23,577 nt of DNA, from assembly GCA_035697245.1 (NCBI GenBank), contig DASSDH010000146.1, positions 1-23,577 of the forward strand, given 5' to 3'. The notes below the pieces were generated by a model. It ran no database searches, was not told the origin of the DNA, and worked only from the letters and a program-made list of their open reading frames with translations. The position numbers and the translations under genes are program-made. This stretch comes from JACVRX01 sp035697245 (GTDB taxonomy: Bacteria > Actinomycetota > Actinomycetes > Jiangellales > Jiangellaceae). Below, one piece after another: positions 7,742 through 14,954 of the stretch; position 1 is the stretch's first letter; each line of letters starts with the position of its first letter.

Positions 7742-7850
7742 GTGAACGTCGAGCGCCACGAGGAGAGTGGCGCAGGTCCGCCGAGTCGCATGGATGGGGA
7801 TCACTGGAACGCCTGCTTTCTGGGCCCTCAGCTTGAAGTCGCTGTTGAAC
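7742..7850 (-). pseudogene. Tyrosine integrase C-terminal fragment
   Basis: Minus-strand translation gives FNSDFKLRAQKAGVPVIPIH followed by ATRRTCATLLVALDVH. This is the HxxR box region of actinobacterial phage-type tyrosine integrases (AGVPxIxxHxxRRTCxxLLxALDVH), with conserved His and Arg visible. The frame stops where the IS end begins, so the IS3 element apparently inserted at this point and removed the box II His/Tyr region. The 5' side runs into IS110-type sequence. Dead fragment. Confidence 0.6.
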
Positions 7851-7854
7851 GCCT

Positions 7855-8060
7855 GGGTGGGGGCCCCTGACGGCAATGGCCGGGGTGACCCGCAGCGTGC
7901 GGATCATCTCGACCAGCCCGGTCTTGGCCTTCGGGGTCCGTCGCGGTCATCGCCAGGACCGAGCGGGCGATCTGTTCGGCGTCGAGCCGGTCGGCTTGCC
8001 GTCCGCGTGTCGGGCCGGGCGGGACGCTTCACCTCGACAACCGGCACCCCGGCCGCGGTC
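7855..8060 (-). pseudogene. IS110-family transposase fragment, frameshifted
   Basis: Three minus-strand frames rebuild part of the IS110 DEDD transposase: GVPVVEVKRP (~8050-8020), ADRLDAEQIARSVLAMTATD (~7996-7938, with the DAEQ acidic motif) and KTGLVEMIRTLRVTPAIAV (~7920-7864). The N-terminal catalytic Asp region and the whole C-terminal serine-containing domain are missing. At least two indels are required. The fragment lies between the integrase piece and the levanase promoter. It marks an old insertion and is inactive. Confidence 0.65.
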
Positions 8061-8157
8061 GGCTCCCGCGTGCAGCGCAAGAGAGTCAGTGGTGCGGGGG
8101 CGGGCGCGCAGGCCACAGGACGCACCCGCATGCGTCCCACGATGCGGCACCATTTCC

Positions 8158-8186
8158 TTGACCTACTCGACGATCACCCTTCAAAC
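8158..8186 (+). promoter_or_regulatory. Predicted levanase promoter
   Basis: TTGACC (8158-8163), a 17-bp spacer and TCAAAC (8181-8186). The -10 is weak. Its position just upstream of the operator copies the arrangement at the frc promoter, which is the main reason for the call. Confidence 0.35.
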
Positions 8187-8193
8187 TGGCCAC

Positions 8194-8207
8194 TGACAAC
8201 GTTGTCG
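8194..8207. promoter_or_regulatory. LacI-type operator, levanase gene
   Basis: TGACAACGTTGTCG: thirteen bases (TGACAACGTTGTC) are identical to the centre of the palindrome at 3390-3405. With the preceding C at 8193 the match is CTGACAACGTTGTC. It lies 16 bp upstream of the levanase start, and the GGAGG ribosome site follows at 8213-8217. Confidence 0.75.
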
Positions 8208-8223
8208 TTCCCGGAGGTTCGTC

Positions 8224-10758
8224 ATGGCTGTCAGCACTCGTTCACCCACGCGCCGGCCGCTCGCCGTCGTCCTGATCGCCGGCGCGTTCCTCGCCGCACT
8301 CGGCGTGGCGCCCGCGGCGGCGGACACGCCGCAGCACCGCCCCGCATACCACTTCAGCCCCGCGAAGAACTGGATCAACGACCCCAATGGGCTCGTCTTC
8401 CACAAGGGCGTCTACCACCTCTTCTTCCAGCACAACCCGCTCGGCAGCGTCTGGGGCAACATGTCCTGGGGCCACGCGACTAGCACCGACCTCGTCCACT
8501 GGGACGAGCAACCGGTCGCCATCCCGTTCGACGCCAATGAGGGAGTGTTCTCCGGCTCGGTCGTCGTCGACACGACGAACAGCTCCGGCTTCGGGACGGC
8601 GCAGAACCCCCCTCTCGTGGCGATGTACACCAGCGCCTACACGGCGGCCAGCGGCCGCGAGGGCATTCAGGCCCAGTCGCTGGCGTACTCGACCGACGAC
8701 GGTCAGACGTGGACCAAGTACTCGGGCAACCCGGTCATCGACATCGGCTCGCGCGAGTTCCGCGACCCCAAGGCCTTCTGGTACGAGCCCGCCCAGGAGT
8801 GGCGGATGGTGGCGGTGATCGCCAACGAGCACAAGGTCCTCATCTGGCGCTCCGCCGACCTCAAGCAGTGGACCCGGCTCTCCGAGTTCGGCCCGCGCAA
8901 CGCCATCGGCGGCGTCTGGGAGTGCCCGGACCTCTTCCCCCTGGCGGTCGACGGTGATCCGGACAACGTCAAGTGGGTCATGCTCGTCAGCCTCAACCCG
9001 GGTGGGATCGCCGGCGGCTCGGGCACCCAGTACTTCGTCGGTGACTTCGACGGCACGACGTTCACGCCGGACGGGCCCGCGAGCTACGAGCCTCCCGCCG
9101 GGACGCTCCTGCAGGGATTCGAGAACGGGTATGCCGGATGGTTCCCGACGGGGACCGCCTTCGGGTCCCAGCCCGCATCCGGTTCCCTGCCGGGCCAGCA
9201 GCCCGTTACCGGCTACGTGGGCGAGCACCTCGTCAACAGCTTCATCGACTTCGACGCCGCCCAGGGCGAGCTGACCTCGCCGGAGTTCACGATCGACCAG
9301 AGGTACCTCAACTTCCTCATCGGCGGTGGCCGCCACCCGGCCATCCCCGGCGCGACCCAGGGTGACCCGGGCGGCGAGGTCTTCACTGACTTCGAGGAGC
9401 TCGACCCCGCGACGCACCTGCCCGCCGGGTGGAGCGCCACAGGGGACTTCGTCGGCTACGGCGCGACCAGCTCGAGCCTGCCCTACCACCAGGGTGACAA
9501 GGTGCTCGACACGTGCGTCGTGCCCGACAAGTGCGACCCCGCCGTGGGCACCTTCGTGTCGCCGGAGTTCACCGTGACCAAGGACTACGTCAACCTCCTC
9601 ATCGCAGGAGGCACGCACCCGCTCGGGACAAGTGGCCCGACCGTCGTGGAGCTCGTCTCGGGCGGAGAGGTCGTCGGGTCGGTTACCGGCAACAACTCCG
9701 GTGAGATGGACTGGCGCCACATCGACGCCAGGGCAGTGGTGGGCAAGCAGGCCCGGATCGTCGTCCGGGACGACCACAGTGGCGGCGACTGGGGACACCT
9801 CATGGTGGACGACATCCGGTTCTCCGACACGGCTGCTGGCCCGCGCGACACCCAGACGACCGTCAACCTCGTCGTCGGCGGCGAGGTCGTGCGGTCGAGC
9901 ACGGGATCCGACAGCGAAGCCCTCGACTGGGCGTCGTGGGACCTCAGCGACCTGCAGGGTCGGACGGCGCAGATCAGGGTTGTCGACCACAGCTCCGGTG
10001 GTTGGGGGCACATCCTCGCCGACCAGTTCATGCTCGCGTCGGCGCCGGCCAAGAGCGGGACCGACCGTGCCGCCTGGGTCGACTTCGGGCGCGACAACTA
10101 CGCCGGGGTGACCTTCAACGGACTGCCCGACGACCAGCGCATCGCCATCGGCTGGATGAGCAACTGGCAGTACGCCGGTGACGTGCCCACGGACCCGTGG
10201 CGCGGCCAGATGACGATGCCCCGCACGCTGTCCCTCGTCTCCACCGAGGCGGGACCGCGCCTCCGCCAGGCGCCGGTCCCGGGAGTCGATGCGGTGACCG
10301 TGAACCGTGACCAGCAGCAGGCCAAGGTGCGTTCGGTCGCGGCCGGTGTGACGCCGACCGGGCTCGCCGCGACGGTGGCGCGGGTCGAGGTCCGGGTCGC
10401 CCTGGGCTCGGCGTCCGAGGCCGGGGTCGTGCTGCGGCGCAGCGCCGACGGCGCCGTGGGCACCAAGGTCGGGGTCCGTCGCGACGGCACGCTGGTCGTC
10501 GACCGGACGCGCAGCGGCAACGTCGGGTTCAACCCCCTCTTCCCGAGCGTCGAGGAGGCGCCCGTGACGGTGCGCGACGGTGAGGTGACCTTCACGGCAT
10601 ACCTCGACCGCAGCTCGGTCGAGGTGCTGGCCGAGGGCGGTCAGGTCTCTGTCACCGACCTCATCTACCCGCCGGCCTCGGCGACGGGTGTCGCGGCCTA
10701 CGCGGTGGGCGGGACGGCCAAGGCGGTCGACATCAAGGTGACGCCCATCCGCCCCTGA
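8224..10758 (+). CDS. Secreted GH32 levanase/exo-fructanase with internal module insertion
   Basis: An 844-residue secreted glycoside hydrolase family 32 enzyme. A Sec signal peptide spans residues 1-33 (cleavage after APAAA). The catalytic propeller shows WINDPNG with nucleophile Asp53, FRDP with Asp181 and the acid/base Glu233 in WECPDLF. At about residue 290 the fold is interrupted and resumes near 612 (WVDFGRDNYAGVTF, IGWMSNWQYA, PWRGQMTMPR). The C-terminal GH32 beta-sandwich follows, with FNPLFP and LDRSSVEVLAEGG. The ~320-residue insert is made of jelly-roll-like repeats. Its strong ribosome site, the operator at 8194 and the fructose importer upstream point to release of fructose from levan or inulin outside the cell. 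Levan rather than inulin or sucrose preference is inference. Confidence 0.92.
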   Translation: MAVSTRSPTRRPLAVVLIAGAFLAALGVAPAAADTPQHRPAYHFSPAKNWINDPNGLVFHKGVYHLFFQHNPLGSVWGNMSWGHATSTDLVHWDEQPVAIPFDANEGVFSGSVVVDTTNSSGFGTAQNPPLVAMYTSAYTAASGREGIQAQSLAYSTDDGQTWTKYSGNPVIDIGSREFRDPKAFWYEPAQEWRMVAVIANEHKVLIWRSADLKQWTRLSEFGPRNAIGGVWECPDLFPLAVDGDPDNVKWVMLVSLNPGGIAGGSGTQYFVGDFDGTTFTPDGPASYEPPAGTLLQGFENGYAGWFPTGTAFGSQPASGSLPGQQPVTGYVGEHLVNSFIDFDAAQGELTSPEFTIDQRYLNFLIGGGRHPAIPGATQGDPGGEVFTDFEELDPATHLPAGWSATGDFVGYGATSSSLPYHQGDKVLDTCVVPDKCDPAVGTFVSPEFTVTKDYVNLLIAGGTHPLGTSGPTVVELVSGGEVVGSVTGNNSGEMDWRHIDARAVVGKQARIVVRDDHSGGDWGHLMVDDIRFSDTAAGPRDTQTTVNLVVGGEVVRSSTGSDSEALDWASWDLSDLQGRTAQIRVVDHSSGGWGHILADQFMLASAPAKSGTDRAAWVDFGRDNYAGVTFNGLPDDQRIAIGWMSNWQYAGDVPTDPWRGQMTMPRTLSLVSTEAGPRLRQAPVPGVDAVTVNRDQQQAKVRSVAAGVTPTGLAATVARVEVRVALGSASEAGVVLRRSADGAVGTKVGVRRDGTLVVDRTRSGNVGFNPLFPSVEEAPVTVRDGEVTFTAYLDRSSVEVLAEGGQVSVTDLIYPPASATGVAAYAVGGTAKAVDIKVTPIRP

Positions 10759-10767
10759 CCGGGTCGA

Positions 10768-10804
10768 GGCGGCCGGTGCAGCTCCAGCAGCTGCACTGGC
10801 CGCC
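10768..10804 (+). terminator. Strong hairpin terminator after the levanase
   Basis: The arms at 10768-10783 and 10789-10804 form a 16-bp stem (GGCGGCC-G-GTGCAGCT with its complement, one G-U pair) and a 5-base loop. It starts ten bases after the stop codon. No T-run, as is common in high-GC genomes. Confidence 0.85.
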
Positions 10805-11373
10805 CCGCCCGTCCCTGACTCATCGCGCGGCGGCCACCGACGAGGGGCGGTCTCCGGCCTCGTCGCGGTGGTTTGAGCGCAAGAAGTCGGGGGAGGCGCG
10901 GAGCGGAGGGCCGCGGGAGGCAGAGCTCAGCCTGGTGTGATCTCTGCCGGAGCCGCGCACCACACCCCGGCACTTAGCTCCGTGTCGGTTCAGGGAAGAG
11001 GGGACGCTTCGGAGTTCCGGAGCGGCCATGGCCGGGTCGAGCAGACCGGGGCGCCACGCGGAGTACCTGAAACTCAGTAGGTGCACAAACCGGCCGATTC
11101 CTAGCCTGCCTTGTGGATCCCCTTCAGCAACGGCCTCGAGATGCAGGAAGGCCCCATAATCACCCCGGAACCGCCGACTGAGAGGGGTCTGAAGTTGCGT
11201 CATTTCTAGCAGCCGCGACAGACTGACAACCCGGACTGCGCCGTACCCTCGTCGGGCAGGTTGGGCCCTTTGACTCTGCTGTACGACCCCCACCACGCCC
11301 ACACTGTGATCGTGCGACGTCAAACGGTGCTTCTCCTTGCTGTCCCGATCTCAGGCATCGTCTATGGCCGGAC
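10805..11373. other. No recognisable gene
   Basis: Several short open frames exist on both strands, the longest being minus-strand 10820-11323. None has a family motif, a convincing ribosome site or sensible composition. Base composition is slightly lower in GC than the flanks. I see no RNA gene. Confidence 0.5.
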
Positions 11374-11915
11374 GTGCGTCCGTGGCAGCTCACGTGGGGC
11401 GCTACTCCAGCGGAGGTCGCACGTTCTCTTCCCAGCGACGAACTCGTGAAGCACCCGACGTTCAACGCCACCCGCGCCATCACGATCGCCGCCCCACCCG
11501 AGGACGTGTGGCCGTGGGTGGGGCAAGCAGGGGTGACTCGGGCCGGCGCTGGTACAGCTACGACCTCCTCGACAACCTCGGGCATCGCAGCGCTCGGCGC
11601 ATCATCCCGGAGCTGCAACATCTTGCGGAAGGCGATGTCATTCCGATGAGCCCTGACGGCAAGCAGGGCATGCGGGTTCATTCACTGGATGCGCCCCACT
11701 CGATGGTCTGGGGCGAGCCTGGAGGCACGACCTGGGCTTGGCAGCTCGACGAGATCGCCGACGATACGACGAGGCTCATCACCCGTGTGCGTTCGCGCTA
11801 CAAGTGGCTGTCGCCATCGATCGCCTTCTCCGCGCTCCTTGAGTTCGGTGACATCTGGATGATGCGGAAGATGCTGTTGAACCTGCGTGAGCGCGCGTCG
11901 AGAACTCCGCGCTGA
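11374..11915 (+). pseudogene. SRPBCC (START/polyketide cyclase-like) protein, one frameshift
   Basis: The first frame gives VRPWQLTWGATPAEVARSLP and then ITIAAPPEDVWPWVGQ, a typical SRPBCC N-terminus. Near 11545 the reading continues one frame over as WYSYDLLDNLG, VIPMSPDGKQGMRVHSLDAP, RLITRVRSRYKW and the end IWMMRKMLLNLRERA. Restoring one base, probably a C in the GGCCGGCGC run, joins them into a ~180-residue protein of normal length. It is either a recent pseudogene or a sequencing error. An N-terminal membrane-like stretch in another frame just upstream (LLLAVPISGIVYG, ~11322-11364) might belong to it. The family binds small hydrophobic ligands; a specific role is unknown. Confidence 0.7.
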
Positions 11916-12017
11916 CCATCAGTCATCGCGCGGACACGCGGCTTGAACGACCGCGTGCCAGGTGATCAACACGGCACATGGTCCCCGGAAATGCCATTTT
12001 CGAAGGCGCGTGGAAGC

Positions 12018-12032
12018 GCGTCATACCGCCGC
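12018..12032 (+). repeat. Dispersed repeat copy A, GCGTCATACCGCCGC
   Basis: First of four same-orientation copies of GCGTCATAYCGCCGC. It lies between the SRPBCC pseudogene and the methyltransferase. Copies A and D also share CTTGATG 12 and 14 bases after the core. Confidence 0.75.
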
Positions 12033-12120
12033 CAGCGGGCGTCACTTGATGGTGCGGATTTCGGATCTGCCGACGAGCCGGCCAGCGCTCGCTATGTAAT
12101 GGTCCCGGGAGGCGAACCAC

Positions 12121-12732
12121 ATGACGAAGTACGCCCTCGGGTACCGCTTCGGGATCACGCCCTGGGAGCGCTACGGGACCGCAGCGGCGACAAGCATCGC
12201 CACGCTGTTCGATCGTGAGGAGAACGAACGCTCCCGCCCACTCGGCCGGGCTCTCGACCTGGGCTGCGGCCGTGGCCAGTACACCCCCGACCTGGCGCGG
12301 AGGGGCTGGCAGGCCGTGGGCATCGACAACGTACCGGCCGCGATCGAGGCAGCCAAGCGCAAGGGCACGAGTGGCGCCACCTACGTCGTGGGGGATGTGA
12401 CGGACCTGCCGGCGGCCGATCTGGGCACGTTCGACTTCTTCCTCGACGTCGGCTGCTTCCAGGGTCTCAATGCCGAGCAGCGTGACGCGGAGGGCCACGG
12501 TGTCACGACCCTGGCCAACCCCGAAGCCACGCTGCTGATGCTCGCCTTCGGACCGACCTGGATGCGGTCCCTCCTAGAAGGGGTGTCCCAGGAGGAGGTC
12601 GAAAACGCATTCCCGGCCTGGGAGATGCTCGCAGTCGACTCCGCGGACACCCGGGGGCTGGGCTGGCCGATGAACAGGACACGTCCTCAGTGGTACCGAT
12701 TACGCCGGCGGACGTGGAAAGACAGCGCCTGA
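12121..12732 (+). CDS. Class I SAM-dependent methyltransferase
   Basis: A 203-residue protein with the Rossmann-type methyltransferase core. Motif I is ALDLGCGRGQY (about residues 43-53), the acidic end of strand 2 is VGID, motif II-like VVGDVTDLP lies near residues 90-98 and DFFLDVGCFQGL replaces the usual motif IV. Size and motifs resemble small TehB/TPMT-type enzymes; the substrate is unknown. The ATG at 12121 is preceded by GGGAGG. It is the only gene between repeat copies A and B and is followed by its own hairpin. It appears intact. Confidence 0.85.
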   Translation: MTKYALGYRFGITPWERYGTAAATSIATLFDREENERSRPLGRALDLGCGRGQYTPDLARRGWQAVGIDNVPAAIEAAKRKGTSGATYVVGDVTDLPAADLGTFDFFLDVGCFQGLNAEQRDAEGHGVTTLANPEATLLMLAFGPTWMRSLLEGVSQEEVENAFPAWEMLAVDSADTRGLGWPMNRTRPQWYRLRRRTWKDSA

Positions 12733-12736
12733 CATC

Positions 12737-12771
12737 CAGCGACGGCTCCTGGGACACCCGCACCGTCGCTG
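12737..12771 (+). terminator. Hairpin after the methyltransferase, touching repeat copy B
   Basis: CAGCGACGG (12737-12745) pairs with CCGTCGCTG (12763-12771) across a 17-base loop, five bases after the stop. The last base of the stem is the first base of the GCGTCATATCGCCGC repeat. Confidence 0.6.
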
Positions 12772-12785
12772 CGTCATATCGCCGC
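12771..12785 (+). repeat. Dispersed repeat copy B, GCGTCATATCGCCGC
   Basis: On the minus strand it reads GCGGCGATATGACGC and provides the last residues (AAI) and TGA stop of the truncated sigma-factor frame at 12774-12965. It abuts the methyltransferase terminator. Confidence 0.75.
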
Positions 12786-12965
12786 ATCAGCTCCGTCCAG
12801 GATGACCCAGAATGACGTGGTCGATCGGTCGGCCGGGAGCCGGGTGTCCGGCGCGGTGGGCACGGTCAGGAAGCCGATCAGGCGAGGACAGGCGGCTGCG
12901 TAGAGCTCGCCCACCGCTCGACTCTCGTGTACATCTGTGACACGCGACGGGTGGGCCGGTTCCAT
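12774..12965 (-). pseudogene. N-terminal fragment of an RNA polymerase sigma factor
   Basis: An ATG at 12965 lies 15 bases after the PIG-L stop. The product opens with ESRAVGELYAAACPRLIGFL, which resembles the first helix of the sigma-70 region 2 in ECF factors. After about 35 residues the sigma similarity ends (no DAEDAVQE-type helix) and the frame terminates inside repeat copy B. Sixty-three residues remain of an expected 180 or more. The sigma assignment rests on one helix and is moderate. The close spacing suggests it was once co-transcribed with the deacetylase. Confidence 0.45.
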
Positions 12966-12979
12966 CGCGTCGGGATCGA

Positions 12980-13756
12980 TCAGGCGTCGTCGAGGGAGGG
13001 CGGGGCCTGCAGGTCCCAAGCGCGGAACAGCACCGCGTGCTCGATCCCGAGCGCGGGGCCGCCGGCCCCGGCGATCCACTCGACCACCTCGCGCGGCGGC
13101 GGGTGCCACGGGAGCGCGGCCAGGTAGGTCGCATGCGCCTCGAGGGAGCGGATCCCGGCCTCGAGTGGGGCTCCGGTGACGTCCACCCCGTGGGTGGGCT
13201 GGTCGTGGCCGACGACCAGCAGCCACCGTACCGAGTGGGGCTCGAGGCTGTCGTCAACGAGCTCGGGGAAGACCCACCTGTTGCCGGCGTCCCGGACGGC
13301 GTCCAGGGTGGCCAGGCCGGCCGCCCGGTGGTCGGCCTGGTTGAGGCCGCCCATGACCTCCAGGTCCCAGGCGCCCGTCACCACCGCATCGGGGCGCACC
13401 CGCCGGATCGCCCGGGCGATGTCGCGCCGCAGGGTCAGGCCGTACTCGAGCACCCCGTCGGGGTGGTCGAGGAACTCGACGTCCTCGACCCCGACGGCCT
13501 TGCAGGCCGCGGTCTGCTCGGCGCTGCGGACCTCGGCGGTCTGCGCCGGATGCATCGTGTCGATACCGGCCCCGCCGCGGGTCAGCAGCAGGTAGTGGAC
13601 GTCCACCCCGGCCGCAGTCCAGGCCGCGACGGCCGAGGATGCGCCGTACTCCATGTCGTCGGGGTGCGCCACCACGCAGAGGACGCGCGTGAAGGTGTCG
13701 GCTGGAAGATTGATCAGCTGGTGGTCGGCCACGCTGTCGAGCGTAGGCCGGACCAT
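12980..13756 (-). CDS. PIG-L family deacetylase
   Basis: A ~258-residue LmbE/PIG-L-fold zinc hydrolase. The metal-binding motif AHPDD lies at about residue 30 (VLCVVAHPDDMEYG), followed by LLTRGGAG and, downstream, LNQADHRAAG, whose His completes the zinc site. Members remove N-acetyl groups from sugar conjugates such as GlcNAc-inositol or mycothiol intermediates and antibiotics. The exact substrate here is not evident, and it lacks the extended features of MshB. I used the ATG at 13756; a GTG two codons upstream is also possible. It sits between repeat copies B and C. Confidence 0.85.
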   Translation of the reverse strand: MVRPTLDSVADHQLINLPADTFTRVLCVVAHPDDMEYGASSAVAAWTAAGVDVHYLLLTRGGAGIDTMHPAQTAEVRSAEQTAACKAVGVEDVEFLDHPDGVLEYGLTLRRDIARAIRRVRPDAVVTGAWDLEVMGGLNQADHRAAGLATLDAVRDAGNRWVFPELVDDSLEPHSVRWLLVVGHDQPTHGVDVTGAPLEAGIRSLEAHATYLAALPWHPPPREVVEWIAGAGGPALGIEHAVLFRAWDLQAPPSLDDA

Positions 13757-13941
13757 GGCCACGGCGGCAGGGCCCGGCCGGGTTCTCGCAGGTCGGAGGC
13801 GAGCCTGCGCCCTGTGGTGCGAGACGATCTGATCCGTTCGGCGACGGCAAGCCCCCGCCTACGCGGTCTCAAGCCGGCATGGCACTGGGCGCTCGTCGGC
13901 ATGGGCGCGCGATCGATCGGCTCCGAACCGTCCCCGGACGT

Positions 13942-13956
13942 GCGTCATATCGCCGC
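13942..13956 (+). repeat. Dispersed repeat copy C, GCGTCATATCGCCGC
   Basis: Same orientation as A, B and D. In minus orientation it supplies the AAI-TGA ending of the unidentified gene fragment to its right, just as copy B does for the sigma fragment. A and C extend the match by two bases (CA). Confidence 0.75.
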
Positions 13957-14290
13957 CAAGGCATACCGCTCTGGATAGTCGCCGGCGTGCTTCATCGCGA
14001 TGGCGACGACCGGGTGGAGGGTCGGCTCGGCGAGCGGGGTGTCGGGGTTACGGAGGTCGCGGGCGCCGTGGCCAGCGATCCAGCTGTCGTGGGAGCCTTC
14101 GGCCCACCCGATGACGCAGACGGCGTCTGCCTTCTCGGCGAGGTAGTCGTCGATCTGCAGGAGGGCCTTCTCGCCGGCCCAGCGCACCAGGATGGAGCCG
14201 CCGGTCCAGTGATGGAGTGCCGGACTGGCGTCCGCTGTCGCGATCCCAGCGAGGACCGCGTCATTCCGCGAGTCTGCGGTGTCATGGCCC
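13945..14290 (-). pseudogene. Unidentified gene fragment ending in repeat copy C
   Basis: A minus-strand frame open from about 14349 reads plausibly coding from ADSRNDAVLAGIATADASPA through ALLQIDDYLAEKADAVCVIG, SHDSWIAGHGARDL and PTLHPVVAIAMKHAGDYPER, then ends LAAI-stop inside the repeat. The internal GTG at 14187 gives 80 residues, but the protein-like signal extends upstream without a good start codon. It therefore looks like a 3' portion of a gene joined at both ends to foreign sequence. I do not recognise the family. Confidence 0.4.
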
Positions 14291-14323
14291 GGTGCAGACG
14301 GTCTCGACCGATTTGACTCCTGC

Positions 14324-14350
14324 GATCTGACGGAATTACTCAGTCAGATC
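14324..14350 (-). terminator. Hairpin at the end of the ABC/two-component operon
   Basis: GATCTGAC (14324-14331) and GTCAGATC (14343-14350) form a perfect 8-bp stem with an 11-base loop. It overlaps the response-regulator stop codon by two bases, so it lies at the 3' end of the minus-strand operon. Confidence 0.6.
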
Positions 14351-14954
14351 AGAGCCAGCCCCGGTCGTGGGCGAGCCGGGCGGCGGCGGTGCGGTTGGTG
14401 GCGCCGAGCTTGCGGATGGCCTCGGACAGGTAGTTGCGCACGGTGCCGTCGGACAGGTGCAGGCGCGCAGCGATGTCGGCGTTGGACAGCCCGTCGCCGG
14501 CCAGGCGTAGGACTTGGCGTTCCCGGTCGGTGAGCGGGTCAGCCTCGGCCCAGGCGTCCGCGGCGAGGGCGGGGTCGACGGCGCGCCCGCCGTGGTGCAC
14601 GGTGCGGATGGCGCCGGCGAGGGTGGCCGAGGGGGCGTCCTTGAGCAGGTAGCCGCCAACGCCGGCGTCCAGGGCACGCCGCAGGTATCCGGTGCGGGCG
14701 AACGTGGTGAGGATGACGACCCGGGTGCCCAGCCCGCGTCGGCGGATCTCGGCGGCGACGTCGAGGCCGCTGCGTCCGGGCATCTCTATGTCGGTGAGCA
14801 GGATGTCCGGCTGCAGGGTCTGGACCAGGCGCAGCGCCTCGTCACCGTCGGTCGCGGTGTCGATGATGTCGATGTCGGGCTCGAGACCGAGCAGGCTGCC
14901 CAGGGCGCCGAGGACCATGCGCTGGTCCTCGGCGAGCAGCACGGTGATGCTCAT
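14349..14954 (-). CDS. NarL/DesR-type response regulator
   Basis: A 201-residue two-domain regulator. The receiver (residues 1-120) shows the acidic pocket EDQ at 9-11, phospho-acceptor Asp55 in LLTDIEMPG, Thr82/83 and Lys104 in YLLKDAPS. The LuxR-type helix-turn-helix covers about residues 139-200 (PLTDRERQVLRLAGDGLSNA, IAARLHLSDGTVRNYLSEAI). Its ATG overlaps the histidine kinase stop (ATGA at 14954-14951), so the two are translationally coupled. As last gene of the exporter operon, it most likely activates that operon in response to membrane or antibiotic stress. The signal is inferred, not visible. Confidence 0.93.
   Translation of the reverse strand: MSITVLLAEDQRMVLGALGSLLGLEPDIDIIDTATDGDEALRLVQTLQPDILLTDIEMPGRSGLDVAAEIRRRGLGTRVVILTTFARTGYLRRALDAGVGGYLLKDAPSATLAGAIRTVHHGGRAVDPALAADAWAEADPLTDRERQVLRLAGDGLSNADIAARLHLSDGTVRNYLSEAIRKLGATNRTAAARLAHDRGWL

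Noticed and set aside
7767..8483. A 238-codon plus-strand frame across the scar and levanase start
   Set aside because: It is antisense to the IS110 and integrase fragments and runs out of frame into the levanase signal peptide region.
8242..10011. A 589-codon open frame antisense to the levanase
   Set aside because: It mirrors the GC-rich third codon positions of the levanase. It has no family motif, and the sense strand shows all GH32 catalytic motifs.
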